From CAVRUD01 sp963849635 (GTDB lineage: Bacteria > Chloroflexota > Chloroflexia > Thermomicrobiales > UBA6265), in assembly GCA_963849635.1 (NCBI GenBank), contig CAWKIA010000045.1:186001-250000 (forward strand): a stretch of 64,000 nt of DNA, written 5' to 3'. The position numbers were made by a program, and so were the translations under genes. Each line of letters opens with the position of its first letter. Within the stretch, counting starts at the first letter, position 1. Shown here piece after piece: positions 46,291-56,300 of this stretch. The notes below the pieces were generated by a model that was not told where the DNA came from, did not search any database, and saw only the letters and a program-made list of their open reading frames with translations.

Positions 46291-46765
46291 TGGGGACGCG
46301 GACCGCGGTGAGGGTAGATGTGTGACGTGGGAGGGGGCCGATGACGATGGTGACGGCCCGTTCCGTAGGAGACTCCGATACGGCTGGCTGATGGTCACGT
46401 CGCGCTTCGTGCCGCAAGCTGGCGTCCTCGTCGAAGGTCACGTCCCTCCGACGGTAGAGACGTCTCTGAGAAGATTTATGGGAAGGCTAGGACACGGATG
46501 TCGCGAAGCGTTCTTTCTCAAGTTACACAAAAAGGAGGTTAACCGGCATCGGCGACGCCGCCGTGCGGGGCGATCCGTGTCTGGCCGTTGTACGGAGTAG
46601 TCATCATCTGGGCACGGACCGGGCCGTCTCCTGGCTCACGCCAACGTCGACCGCGCCGCATTCCGGCGCCTTGGGGAGCACCATCCAGGCGTGGTCGTGA
46701 CGCAATAGCGCGAGTGACCAGCGTTGCTCACGCATCGCCGGGTTGCTCAATGCGTGCGGTGGCAA
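46291..46765. other. Intergenic region without recognisable gene
   Basis: About 475 bases between the SDR promoter and the end of the flavoenzyme gene. Short open frames exist on the plus strand (for example 46322-46600), but their products are Arg-rich and unnatural. AAAGGAGG at about 46530 is not followed by a start codon. Confidence 0.5.
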
Positions 46766-47902
46766 TCAGCCGACCGCGATGCCGAATCTGCTAAGCGTTA
46801 GCCGATCCAGCGAAGTCGCTGTCGGGTCCAGAGCCAGATTCGCGAGCAATTCCCCGATCGCTGGAGTGAACTTGAAGCCATGACCTGAGAACCCAGCGCC
46901 GATCGCAACCCCGGAATGGTCCGGATGGCGATCAACGATGAAGTCAGTGTCTGGAGTCATCGTGTAGAGGCATGCCGCCCGATCAACGACCTCCGCCGAC
47001 ACGCCGGCGAGGAATTGCTGCACCCAGGCGGCGACTTCGGCCTCCTCGCCTGGCCGGACGTTGCGGTCGACCGTTTCCAGATCGGCTGGTTCGCCGCCGG
47101 AGTGGTTGGCGACTTTCACTCCTGGTTCGTCGCCCAGCGGGAAGCCGTAGATGCTGCCCACTGGGGACTCGGCGATGAAGATCGGGAACCGCTCAGGTGT
47201 AAACCGCTCGGGATGGCTGGTGGCGAACCAAAAAAGGACCTTGCGCAGGATCGTGAGCGGTAGACCGAGGCCGGCGAGCATCTGACCGGCCCACGCTCCG
47301 GCAGTGATGATCAGGCGGTCGGCGCTGTAGGTCGCCGTGTCGGTTTCGACGAGAAAGCCATCGCCATCGGCACGCCACGATCTGGCGGGTTCGTGCTCGC
47401 GGATGGTAACGCCCGCTTGGCGAGCCGCGCCGGCCAGGGCGCGCAAGGCTGGCTCGACCTTGAGGTAACCGGCGCGGGTGTTGAAACAAGCCTCCCAGTC
47501 ATCGGGGATGTTGTAGCCGGGCCACCGGGCTCGGACATCTTTGCCGGAGAGCCATTCGAACGGGAGATTCCAGGTTTCGAGGCTTGACCGGGCCGCCGAC
47601 GCATGGTCAAACCCCGGCGCGGCCAGATCGAGACCGCCAGTGCGGACGAGGACCTGCTGACCAGAGACCTCTTCGAGCTCCTGCCACAGGTCGTCGGCGC
47701 GGAGGACGAGCGGGACGTAGTCGGGTGACTCCGCGTAAGCGTGGCGGAAGATCCGGGTCCGGCCGGAGTGGGCACCAAAGGTGTGAACGTGGGCGAACTG
47801 CTCGAGTACGAGCGCCTTGACGCCGCGTTTGCCGAGCGCCCAGGCGGCGGCGGACCCCATGGTGCCGCCGCCGATCACGATGACGGGGTAGTGGGTGGGC
47901 AT
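46766..47902 (-). CDS. Sarcosine oxidase-like FAD-dependent amine oxidase
   Basis: 378 residues from the ATG at 47902 with TTGGAG upstream. VIVIGGGTMGSAAAWALGKRG is the FAD-binding Rossmann motif. AACLYTMTPDTDFIVDRHP has the Cys that carries covalent FAD in monomeric sarcosine and N-methyltryptophan oxidases, and AIGAGFSGHGFKFTPAIGEL completes the family signature. It oxidises N-methyl or cyclic secondary amino acids, releasing peroxide. The link with the surrounding sugar genes is uncertain; it could serve amino-sugar or fructosyl-amine-type substrates (FAOX belongs to the same family). Confidence 0.88.
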   Translation of the reverse strand: MPTHYPVIVIGGGTMGSAAAWALGKRGVKALVLEQFAHVHTFGAHSGRTRIFRHAYAESPDYVPLVLRADDLWQELEEVSGQQVLVRTGGLDLAAPGFDHASAARSSLETWNLPFEWLSGKDVRARWPGYNIPDDWEACFNTRAGYLKVEPALRALAGAARQAGVTIREHEPARSWRADGDGFLVETDTATYSADRLIITAGAWAGQMLAGLGLPLTILRKVLFWFATSHPERFTPERFPIFIAESPVGSIYGFPLGDEPGVKVANHSGGEPADLETVDRNVRPGEEAEVAAWVQQFLAGVSAEVVDRAACLYTMTPDTDFIVDRHPDHSGVAIGAGFSGHGFKFTPAIGELLANLALDPTATSLDRLTLSRFGIAVG

Positions 47903-47920
47903 GCGCTGCTCCAATGAAAG

Positions 47921-48077
47921 GCATCAGGCGTCAGGCATCAGGCGTCTGCATGACAAGCCGCGCGCCACCGTGACTTGCCCCACCCTCCCCTTCAACCGGT
48001 TGCACCGGACGGAATAGGTAAGGGAGTATGCCTTCTCCCTACGCCTGACGCCTGACGCCTGACGCCTGACGCCTGAC
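47921..48077. repeat. Inverted repeat with GCCTGAC heptamer arms
   Basis: The left arm is GCATCAGGCGTCAGGCATCA with GGCGTC after it (to 47946). The right arm is five tandem GCCTGAC-type heptamers (about 48041-48077). The insert carries a small hairpin AGGGAG...CTCCCT just before the right arm. It lies between the flavoenzyme start and the ThuA-like stop. Confidence 0.85.
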
Positions 48078-48083
48078 ACCGCG

Positions 48084-48800
48084 CTAGATCTTCTCGAGCG
48101 GTTTCCTGTTGCCGTAGGCGCGCTTGGGGCCGTTTGCCGGGGCGGCCCAGCGGGCGCCATTGGCGATGACGCGGCGGATTTCCGGGTTGTAGTAGGTAGG
48201 GTAGGTCTCGTGGCCGGGGCGGAAGTAGAAGATCTTGCCGGAGCCACGGTGGAAGGTGGCGCCGGAGCGGAAGACCTCGCCGCCGGCGAACCAGGAGATA
48301 AAGATCAGTTGGTCCGGGGCGGGGATGTCGAAGTGCTCGCCGTACATCTCCTCCTGCTCGAGTTCGATGTACTCGCCGAGGCCCTCCGCGATGGGGTGGC
48401 CCTGCTCTACCACCCAGATGCGCTCCTTCTCGTCGGCCTCGCGCCATTTGAGGTTGCAGGTGGTGCCCATCAGCTTCATGAACGGCTTCGACATGTGGCC
48501 GGAGTGGAGGACGACCATGCCCATGCCGTCAAGCACCCGAGCCTGGACCCGATCCACGATCGCGTCGTCGACGGCGCCATGGGCCTTGTGGCCCCACCAG
48601 ACGAGGACATCGGTGTTGTTGAGGACGTCTTCGGTCAGGCCGTGCTCCGGCTCATCGAGGGTGGCGGTGCGGACAGTGAAGCCGCCTGACTCTTCCAGGC
48701 CGGCGGCGATGGCGCCGTGGATGCCATCGGGGTAGACCGATGCGATCTGCTCGCTTTCCTTCTCGTGGCGGTACTCGTTCCAAACTGTGACGCGAACCAT
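48084..48800 (-). CDS. ThuA-like protein (trehalose utilisation family)
   Basis: 238 residues from an ATG with a GGAGGAAAC ribosome site; an upstream frame of 19 codons is ignored. VWNEYRHEKE near the N-terminus, DVLVWWGHKAHG, VVLHSGHMSKPFMKLMG and GSGKIFYFRPGHETYPTY are conserved segments of the glutamine-amidotransferase-like ThuA fold. In rhizobia ThuA acts with a Gfo/Idh protein (ThuB) in disaccharide breakdown through 3-keto sugars. A Gfo/Idh gene (48924-50021) lies directly upstream on the same strand, which reproduces that pairing. Confidence 0.88.
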   Translation of the reverse strand: MVRVTVWNEYRHEKESEQIASVYPDGIHGAIAAGLEESGGFTVRTATLDEPEHGLTEDVLNNTDVLVWWGHKAHGAVDDAIVDRVQARVLDGMGMVVLHSGHMSKPFMKLMGTTCNLKWREADEKERIWVVEQGHPIAEGLGEYIELEQEEMYGEHFDIPAPDQLIFISWFAGGEVFRSGATFHRGSGKIFYFRPGHETYPTYYNPEIRRVIANGARWAAPANGPKRAYGNRKPLEKI

Positions 48801-48815
48801 GTTTCCTCCCTTTAT

Positions 48816-48923
48816 AGACGGCAAGAACGGCAAGTGGATTACGAAACGTGAGTCCATACGGTGGCGGGACGGGACGGCGATCGGGCTCTACTTGCCGTCT
48901 TGCCGTCTTGCCGCGCTTGCCGT
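48816..48923. repeat. Inverted repeat with CTTGCCGT octamer arms
   Basis: AGACGGCAAGAACGGCAAGT at 48816-48835 faces CTTGCCGT-CTTGCCGT-CTTGCC and a further CTTGCCGT ending at the Gfo/Idh stop codon (about 48890-48925). The insert is about 55 bases. It lies between the Gfo/Idh and ThuA-like genes. Confidence 0.82.
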
Positions 48924-50021
48924 CTAGACCTCATCGATAGTGATCTCCCGGCCTAGCTCGGCCGAGCGGTAGATCGCGTCGATCAGGCGGGCGCGCTCGA
49001 CGCCTTCTTCGCCACTGGGGCTGAACGGCGTCCCGGTCAGGATCGAGGTGACGAATGCCTTGATCATCTCGCCATGGCCGCTGATCTTCTCAAGGCGTGG
49101 CGAAGAGTCGGTGGGGGTGCCGGCGAACTCGCCGAAGACCCGCAGCGTGCCGGTGAGGGCGTAGTCCTTGGCGATGATCTCGGCGCCGCCGTTGTTGCCG
49201 AACAGGCTGACGCCGAAGTCATCCCCGGCGCTGGTGTAGGCCGCCCACGAGGTTTCCAGTTGGAGCGTCGCCCCGCCTTCGAGCCGGATAAGAGCCGTGG
49301 CCAGGTCTTCGACTTCGTACGGCTGATTGACGTCGACGTGGAATCTGGCGCCCCGCCAGGCGCCTTTCCCCTGCGGGCCAAGCTCGGCGTAGGTGGCGGC
49401 GCTAACGGCGGTCACGCCCGGGTTGCCCATCATGTACAGAGCCATATCCAGGACGTGGACGCCGAGGTCGATCAGCGGTCCGCCGCCGGCGCCTTCTTTC
49501 TTGGTAAACCAGGTGCCCATGCCGGGAATCCCGGAGCGGCGCATCCAGAATGCCTTGGCGTAGTAGATCCGGCCGAACTCACCGCGCGAGACCGCCTGAT
49601 GGACGAGCTGGACATCCTGCCGGGCCCGCCGATTGAAGGCGACGCCGAGGAGCTTGCCGGCCGATTTTGCGGCTGCGACCATCGCTTCGCCTTCGGCGGC
49701 GGTGCGCGCGATCGGTTTTTCGACGAGGACATGTTTGCCCGCCTCAAAGGCGGCGAGGGCCATCGGCATGTGCAGGTTGTTGGGAACGGCCAGGCTTACC
49801 GCCTGAATATCGTCACGGGCGAGGAGTTCCTGGTAGTCGCCGTAGATCGTCGGGACGCTGAATTGGGCCGCAAGCTTCTTGCAGCGGTCGGTGTCCAGAC
49901 CGGCCAGAGCGACGATTTCCGCGCGGGGATCCTCCGAATACCCTTCGAGGTGAAAGATGCCGGCGCCGCAGCCGATCACGCCGACGCGGAGCCGATCAAC
50001 AGGTTGCTCAACCGATGACAC
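48924..50021 (-). CDS. Gfo/Idh/MocA family oxidoreductase (ThuB-like position)
   Basis: 365 residues from a GTG at 50021 with GGGAGACAGGA upstream. LRVGVIGCGAGIFHLEGY is the NAD(P) loop, HVLVEKPIARTAAEGEAM has the catalytic EKP Lys, and GGGPLIDLGVHVLDMALYMMG carries the family's conserved DxxxH active-site region. Third such enzyme in the island. With the ThuA-like gene downstream it forms a probable two-gene keto-sugar unit. It is divergent from the beta-lactamase-like gene. Confidence 0.92.
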   Translation of the reverse strand: MSSVEQPVDRLRVGVIGCGAGIFHLEGYSEDPRAEIVALAGLDTDRCKKLAAQFSVPTIYGDYQELLARDDIQAVSLAVPNNLHMPMALAAFEAGKHVLVEKPIARTAAEGEAMVAAAKSAGKLLGVAFNRRARQDVQLVHQAVSRGEFGRIYYAKAFWMRRSGIPGMGTWFTKKEGAGGGPLIDLGVHVLDMALYMMGNPGVTAVSAATYAELGPQGKGAWRGARFHVDVNQPYEVEDLATALIRLEGGATLQLETSWAAYTSAGDDFGVSLFGNNGGAEIIAKDYALTGTLRVFGEFAGTPTDSSPRLEKISGHGEMIKAFVTSILTGTPFSPSGEEGVERARLIDAIYRSAELGREITIDEV

Positions 50022-50131
50022 GTATCCTGTCTCCCTGGCAGAATGTCGCCCCACCCGCGCCCAGCGGGCAGACATGAATGCGGCGGGCAGCATGGCATTC
50101 GCCGCGACCTTCTGCAACCCGGCAGTCCCCG

Positions 50132-51772
50132 ATGGAGTCAGTACAAAACATGGAAGCTTCACTGGACGCGGCACTCGCCCAGCTTGACCGGGAAATCTCT
50201 GACCAGATGGCCGCGCACGACACCCCTGGTCTCTCGCTCGTGATCACGGATCGGGCGAAAACGGTGGCCGTTCGTTGCTACGGCAAGCGAGATCTTGGCG
50301 CGAACCTCGATGTGACGCCGGACACGGTCTTCGAGATCGGATCGGTGGGAAAGTCGTTCACCGCGATCGCCTTGCTCCAGCTCCAAGAGCGGGGCTTGGT
50401 CGACCTCTCCGCGCCGGTGACGGACTACCTACCGTGGTTCACGGTGCGCTCCGACTACCAGCCGATCACGATTACTCATCTCTTGAGCCACACGGGTGGG
50501 ATCATCGGCGGCTCGGACATGTCGTACGACGGGCGATTCGAGTCGTGGTATCTGCGGGAGACCGAGGTTTCGGGACCACCGGGGGAGCGGTTTCACTATT
50601 CGAACGTCGGGTACAAGACGCTCGGCTATCTCATCGAGGCGATCACCGAGCGGGCATACGGCGATGTTGTGCGGGAGCGGATTCTCACCCCGCTCGGGAT
50701 GGACGCGACCGTTGTGCCGATCACGAACGCCGACCGGCCGAAGATGGCGGTCGGCTATCGGCCGCTGCACGACGACCGTCCCCGGCCGAAGGGGGCGCCG
50801 CTGGTTCCGGCGACCTGGATCGAGACCGCGACGGCGGATGGCTGCCTCGCCTCGACCCCTGAGGACATGGCCAGGTATCTCAGGATGCTGCTGGCACGCG
50901 GCCAAGGTCCCTCAGGTCCGATCATGTCGGAGGAGAGCTATGTGGCGATGACGACGCCGATCGCGTCGCGGGCGTTCGCTCTGCGCAATGTCTCGTATGG
51001 ACTGGGGATGTCCCTCCTCGATGTAGACGGTCGCCAGATTCTTGGCCATGGCGGCGGCATGATCGGCTACTACTGTTCCCTGGCGTACGACCCGGAGGCG
51101 GGACTTGGGGCGTTCGCGATCGTGAATGGCCCAGGCGATCCGACGGGCATTGCGCTGCGCGCTCTGAAGCTCGTCCGCGCCGGCCTGGAAGGCGAAGATG
51201 TCGAACCCTTGGAGATGCCGGTCGACCCGTATGTCGTGCCAGACGCGGCTGGGTACGTGGGCAACTACTACGGTCTGGATTTCGACGTGAGTCTGATCGC
51301 CGACGAGGATGGACTGTTTGCCGAGATCGCGGGGGAACGGCGGAAGTTGCAGCGCTACGGTGAGAACGAGTTCCTCATCGACGACTCCCGATATGGTCTC
51401 TTCCCAATCGCGCCCGTTCGTGACGATGACGGCAACCTCATCGCCCTTCGGCATGGGCCGGACTGGTTTGCCCGCGCCGACGCCGATCAGCCACCGGTCG
51501 TGGAGTACCCGCCGCTGTGGGAGAGCCTCCCTGGGCACTACCGTTGCCACAATCCGTGGCACTCCAATCTTCGAATCGTGCTGCGCCGTGGACATCTTGT
51601 CCTGATCCACCCAACTGGTGGGGAAGAGGCGCTATCGCCTTTGGAGGACGGGACGTTCCGGGTCGGGGAAGAGCAATCGCCGGAGCGCGTTCGGTTCGAC
51701 GCGGTCGTGGATGGGAAGGCTCAGCGATTGAACTTGAGCGGGCAGGATTTTTATCGGTCGCCATTGTCGTAG
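50132..51772 (+). CDS. Serine beta-lactamase-like hydrolase (class C / ClbP-EstB type)
   Basis: 546 residues from the ATG at 50132; ATG 50150 is possible and neither has a good ribosome site. The catalytic S71-x-x-K74 is in GSVGKSF, Y156-S-N in HYSNVGY, and the third box is HGGGM. This marks the penicillin-binding/beta-lactamase family that also includes esterases and D-aminopeptidases. The C-terminal ~180 residues form a separate beta-rich domain of the DUF3471-like kind (VGNYYGLDFDVSLIADEDGLF). There is no signal peptide, so a cytoplasmic esterase or peptidase is more likely than antibiotic resistance. Confidence 0.85.
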   Translation: MESVQNMEASLDAALAQLDREISDQMAAHDTPGLSLVITDRAKTVAVRCYGKRDLGANLDVTPDTVFEIGSVGKSFTAIALLQLQERGLVDLSAPVTDYLPWFTVRSDYQPITITHLLSHTGGIIGGSDMSYDGRFESWYLRETEVSGPPGERFHYSNVGYKTLGYLIEAITERAYGDVVRERILTPLGMDATVVPITNADRPKMAVGYRPLHDDRPRPKGAPLVPATWIETATADGCLASTPEDMARYLRMLLARGQGPSGPIMSEESYVAMTTPIASRAFALRNVSYGLGMSLLDVDGRQILGHGGGMIGYYCSLAYDPEAGLGAFAIVNGPGDPTGIALRALKLVRAGLEGEDVEPLEMPVDPYVVPDAAGYVGNYYGLDFDVSLIADEDGLFAEIAGERRKLQRYGENEFLIDDSRYGLFPIAPVRDDDGNLIALRHGPDWFARADADQPPVVEYPPLWESLPGHYRCHNPWHSNLRIVLRRGHLVLIHPTGGEEALSPLEDGTFRVGEEQSPERVRFDAVVDGKAQRLNLSGQDFYRSPLS

Positions 51773-51801
51773 AGACTCATCTGCACGTACTGCAATGGCT
51801 T

Positions 51802-51885
51802 GTAGGGGAGCGATTCATCGCGCCCAGTTGCCCACCGCGAACGTTCACGGTAGGCACGTGGACGCGATGAATCGCTCCCCCATAC
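51802..51885. repeat. Inverted repeat, GCGATTCATCGC family
   Basis: GTAGGGGAGCGATTCATCGC at 51802 is mirrored by GCGATGAATCGCTCCCCCATAC ending about 51885, with a ~36-base insert holding CCGCGAACG. Close relative of 14269-14350. It lies between convergent genes. Confidence 0.85.
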
Positions 51886-51899
51886 CGGAGTTTCTCAAG

Positions 51900-53126
51900 C
51901 TACGGCGCGGTCGTCACCTCGATCTTCGTCACTGTGCCAGGGAGTGTCTGGAGGTCGGCGGCCATCAGGATTGGATCGCCGACGAGTTCGAGGAGACGGA
52001 TCTTGTAGATGCCTGGCAGGACCCACATCCGGTCGCCAAGCTCGAACTGGTCCTGCCAGAGGACGATTCCAGCTTGGTCGGCGACCGTGTAGATCTCGCC
52101 GGCCCCCTGTGGGAACTCGAGGATGCTGCCCCGGACAAGGGTGTCGCGGTCGGCTTCGATGTTTACCCTGATCGTGGTTGTCTGACCGCTCGGGTTGGTC
52201 CAACTGACATCGTAGGTGCCGACTGGCAGCTCGATTCGGTTTGAGTCGGAGAGGGTGGCCTCGAACGGCTCGCCTTCGGGGTTGCTGTCGGTGGCGCCGC
52301 CCTGGCCGGTGATCGTCGCCCGGGGGAAGAGGCCGCCGATCGACTCGATTTCGAGGAAGCCGTTGGAGACGACGACCTCCAACTCTTCTAAGAACGTGAA
52401 GAGGGCCGCGCTCAGCTCGGTTGCGTTTTGGGCACCGACGAGCGTGCCGCCGCCGTTGTCGGCGATGCATTGCAGGATGGCCAGTTCGTCCTGGCCGAGA
52501 CCGAGACCGACTACGTTGACCTGTACGGCCTTATCGCCTTCGAAAAGGGCCGAAGCCGCGTCACAGGTCTCCTGCGGCTCCTGGCAGGTCTCCAGGCCGT
52601 CGGTGACGAGGATGATCGCGTTGGTCACATCCTCGGCGTCGTCGGGAAAGTCCTCCACCGCGCGCTGCAGCGAGAGGGCGATGGGCGTCCAGCCGACGGG
52701 CTGGTAGGTATCGACCTGGCCCTGAAGGGCCTCCTTGTCCACGCCCTCGATGGGCACGTTGAGATCGCTGCTCTGGCAGCTCTCTTCCTTGCCGGCGTCG
52801 GTGTTGTTGCCCTTATGGCCGAAGACCCGGAAGCCGACGTTGAGGTTCGGCCGGTCATCGGGGATCTGGGTGATGACGTCGGTGAGGACGCGCTTGGCGG
52901 CGTCGATGCGCGGCTCGCCGGTGTTCGTCAGTTCGGCCATCGAGCCGGACGAGTCGAGGATCAGCTCGACGTTGACGGTTTGGCCGGCGGGCTGGGCTTC
53001 GTCATCCTGCTGCGCGGTGGCGCGGCCAGCGCCGAACGGTGAAAGACTCATCGCGAACAAGGGAAGGACGAGCAACATCGCTATGAGCGAGCCAAGAACT
53101 CGGGATGGTCGCGCCACGCCGCGCAT
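51900..53126 (-). CDS. Secreted von Willebrand factor A domain protein
   Basis: 408 residues from an ATG with AAGGAGG upstream. A Sec-type signal (LGSLIAMLLVLPLFAMSLSPFGAGRATAQ) precedes the VWA domain. The metal-ion-dependent adhesion site is complete: DSSGS in NVELILDSSGSMAEL, the Thr in VGWTPIALSL and the Asp in ILVTDGLETC. After about residue 240 there are beta-rich repeats of the carboxypeptidase-regulatory/Ig-like kind (RIELPVGTYDVSWTNPSG, MWVLPGIYKIRLLEL). It probably binds a protein or surface ligand outside the cell. It is divergent from the large modular protein at 53359, which may be a partner. Confidence 0.88.
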   Translation of the reverse strand: MRGVARPSRVLGSLIAMLLVLPLFAMSLSPFGAGRATAQQDDEAQPAGQTVNVELILDSSGSMAELTNTGEPRIDAAKRVLTDVITQIPDDRPNLNVGFRVFGHKGNNTDAGKEESCQSSDLNVPIEGVDKEALQGQVDTYQPVGWTPIALSLQRAVEDFPDDAEDVTNAIILVTDGLETCQEPQETCDAASALFEGDKAVQVNVVGLGLGQDELAILQCIADNGGGTLVGAQNATELSAALFTFLEELEVVVSNGFLEIESIGGLFPRATITGQGGATDSNPEGEPFEATLSDSNRIELPVGTYDVSWTNPSGQTTTIRVNIEADRDTLVRGSILEFPQGAGEIYTVADQAGIVLWQDQFELGDRMWVLPGIYKIRLLELVGDPILMAADLQTLPGTVTKIEVTTAP

Positions 53127-53358
53127 CAGTCTGCCTCCTTGCCGGTACTGCCGGCCGAACCGCGTTCCGCTGCCTCCGCATTGCATTTGGTTCTATACCG
53201 CCGGGGCACGGCGGTGGTCCGCGAGCACTACCGCAATTCGCTCACCACGATGTCTGCCATGTCCGTGTTTGACGTGACGGCACACAGAATGCGAGTCGGA
53301 ACTCTCGCGACAATCCTGGATTGCCAAGCTTGTGCGGGAACGGTCAAAGGAGGAGCGG

Positions 53359-56300
53359 ATGGTGGGACGGCCGAGGTCATCGCCGGGATACCGGTTTCTT
53401 TACTGGCTTACTCTAGCGGCGCTCCTCGGCGCCCTCGCGTCGGGCGTTTGGACCTTCGATACAGGCATGGCGCAAGATGATCAAACGGGTGGCTTTCCGC
53501 CCGATGGTTATCCGCGCGCTGTTACCGTCGGTGATGGCCAGTTCCTGTTAGACCGGGTTCTGTCACTCGACACGTCTACCTTGAACGAGGTCGGCACCAA
53601 TGACGGCGCAACCCTGTACGCAGCTTCCGATGCCGAGCCCTTCGAGCGGGTCTTCGCCGATCTGGATGGCGGCGCGGACGGCCAAGTTGGTCGATACCTT
53701 CCGTTGCAGCTCGGATCTGACGACCCTACCTGCCTCACCGATGACGCCGAGCTTTCTGTCATCACGACTGGAGACGGCGCGACCTACGCATTCGCCGGAG
53801 AAGAGACCGACATTGGGGCCGACGCTCTAGTCGACCTTGGCAGCGCGGATTTTGGCGACGGGGTCGAGCGCACCCTTTCCTCCGACCGAAGCGAGCCTCC
53901 CTTTACGGAGTTTTTCGTCTCCGGTGACCAGGGCGAACAACTCCGTTTCGTTCTCCTCACCGGCGATGTCCCCGAACAACTCACGGGCGAGATTCCCATT
54001 GGGGATCAGACGTTTACGGTCGAGGGCAATGTCGTCGACCAGGTTGACCCGGCGTCCCTGATCGATATTGGCTGCGTTGGACCATTCCCCTTGCGGGCCG
54101 CTAACGACGTCACGGCGCCGTATTCGGAACTGTACGCGCTGGTCGGCAACGGACTCCTCCGCCTGGTCGCACAAGACACCGGTCCCGAAGATGAGGAGGA
54201 AGCCCAGGACGCTGACTCGACGGTCGAACCCGGCACACCGGACGATGAAGCGGCTGGCGACCTGATCGCCGACGAAGAGGCGACCGCCGAAGCCGAAGAC
54301 GATCAGCCTATCGACGAGGAAGCCCGTGACGAGGACGCCGCCACCGCTGAGGCCACGAGCGACGCCGGTGACGAAGGTGACGAGACAGACGGCGGGGAGG
54401 AAACCAATCAGGGTGCGGCCCTGATTCCCCCCCTGCCCGAAAACCTACCGGTTGAGGTGACCGTTGGCGACGAGCGCTTTCTGCTTGATCGGTCGGTTCC
54501 CTTGGATCGCGGCGATCTGGAACGGGTTGATCGCCATGACAGTCAGATCTTTTATGCCCGAACGGCAGAGGGGCCGTTCGATGCCGTCTACCTCTCCTTG
54601 CCGCCGCGAAACGAAACCGCGTTGGCTCGCTACTTGCCAGAGCGGATTGGCCAAAGCGGCGGTACCTGCGTGGCGGATGCGGCACCCGGGTCGACGATCG
54701 AATTCAACGGCGAACAATATCTCTTTGCCGGTTACGAATCTGATATCACGACCGACAATCTCGTCCAGGTTGAAACAGGCGACGGAACTGATCTCTACAC
54801 CGATTCGGAAGATGCCAATACCGGCGAACTCTTCCTCCCGGATGACACCGGACTGGCTCGGTTCGTCCCCGCTGGCGGCGATGGCCGGCCGGGAATCGCT
54901 GCCGATACCGTTACGTTCGCCGGCGGCGAGTTTACATTCGCAGGAGATGTAACCGGTTCTGTCGATCCAGCGACCCTCGCGGTTGTTGGTTGCTTGGGCC
55001 CCTTCCCAATCTCTTCTGACTCGAGCTCCTCCGAGCCGCCGTTCGGGGATCTTTATCTGGCCACCGGCGGTCAGGTATTCCAATACACGCCAGCGGGCGG
55101 CACACCGGCGCCCGAAGTTCCGACAGAGGTCCCGACGGAGGTCCCGACCGAAGCTCCCACCGAAACGCCGGTTCCCACTGAGGTACCAACAGAAACGCCG
55201 ACCGACGTTCCCACCGAGACACCGGTTCCCACAGACGTCCCGACCGAGACCCCTGTTCCCACGGAAGTCCCCACCGAGACCCCTGTTCCAACCGAGGTCG
55301 CAACAGACACACCGGTGCCCACGGAGGCTCCTACCGAGACTGCCGTGCCGACGGAGACATCGGAGCCAACCGAGGTACCGACTGAGGCGCCCGCCGCGAC
55401 CGCGGCGCCGACCGAGACAGTCGTGGCGGAAGAGGAGGCTACGGAGGAGCCGGAGGCCACCGCTACTCTGGCGGCTGTCCCGACTTCGACGCCATTGCCG
55501 CCGATCGCCCCCCCGCCGCCGGACCTTCCTGGCGAGATCCAGGTCCAGAGTGCCAGCTACCTCTTTAGCGACGTGACGGTCGATATCGATGTGACGACTC
55601 TTGTCCAGGTCGATGTGATCGTCGTCAATAACGTCGAGTTGACTGTGTACGCCCGCCAGGAGTTCCAAGGAGCCGCGTCCGAACTCTTCTGCGTTGGCAC
55701 GGACGGGCAGGTTGTGGGGCGGTACGTCCCAGCAGCGGTGGTGATGCCGCAGCCGCCGCAGGAGCTGCCGCAGGAGCTGGAGAACGAAGGGGATACCTAC
55801 GTTTTCAACAACCAAGTCAACGTCAATATTGACGTCACCACGGTCGTGCAGGTGAACGTCGTGGTGGTCCAGAATGTCGAACTGACGTTGTACGCCCCGG
55901 AGAACGTGTCGGGTACACCCACATTGCTGTATGCCGTCGCACCGGGTGGTCAGGTCGTCGGTGTTTACCTACAGGCCACGATCGTCACCGACGCGGCTAC
56001 CCCGACCCCAACGCCGCAGCTGCAGCCGCCCGCGGTTGTACCTACCCTGTCGCCAAACGTAGCCCCACCGCCAGCCGCGACGGCTGCAGTGTCTAGCTGC
56101 ACTGGCTCACCGGGCGGGCTCGACGTCAACGGATTGCCGGAGCGGCTGCCGCGCCGGATTCAATACCGGGGAACCGCGTTCTCATTTGCCGCCACGGAGA
56201 CGCCGGACGAGGCCGGGACGTTGACACGGCTCGGTTGTGCTGGACCGTTCGATGTCTACTCGACCGATCAGGCGCCGCCGAATGAGCGGCTGTATCTCCG

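Noticed and set aside
46322..46600. 92-codon plus-strand frame in a long gap
   Set aside because: Arg-rich, no ribosome site, no recognisable motif.
47921..48077. Tandem repeats as a possible CRISPR array
   Set aside because: Units are 7 bases with no spacers, and no cas gene is present.
50132..51772. Antibiotic-resistance beta-lactamase
   Set aside because: The SxxK, YSN and HGG motifs define the broad family, but there is no signal peptide and a large extra C-terminal domain is present; an esterase or peptidase is more likely.
55071..55460. Val/Gly/Ser/Thr repeat frame on the minus strand
   Set aside because: Mirror image of the Pro-Thr-Glu coding repeat in the large secreted protein.
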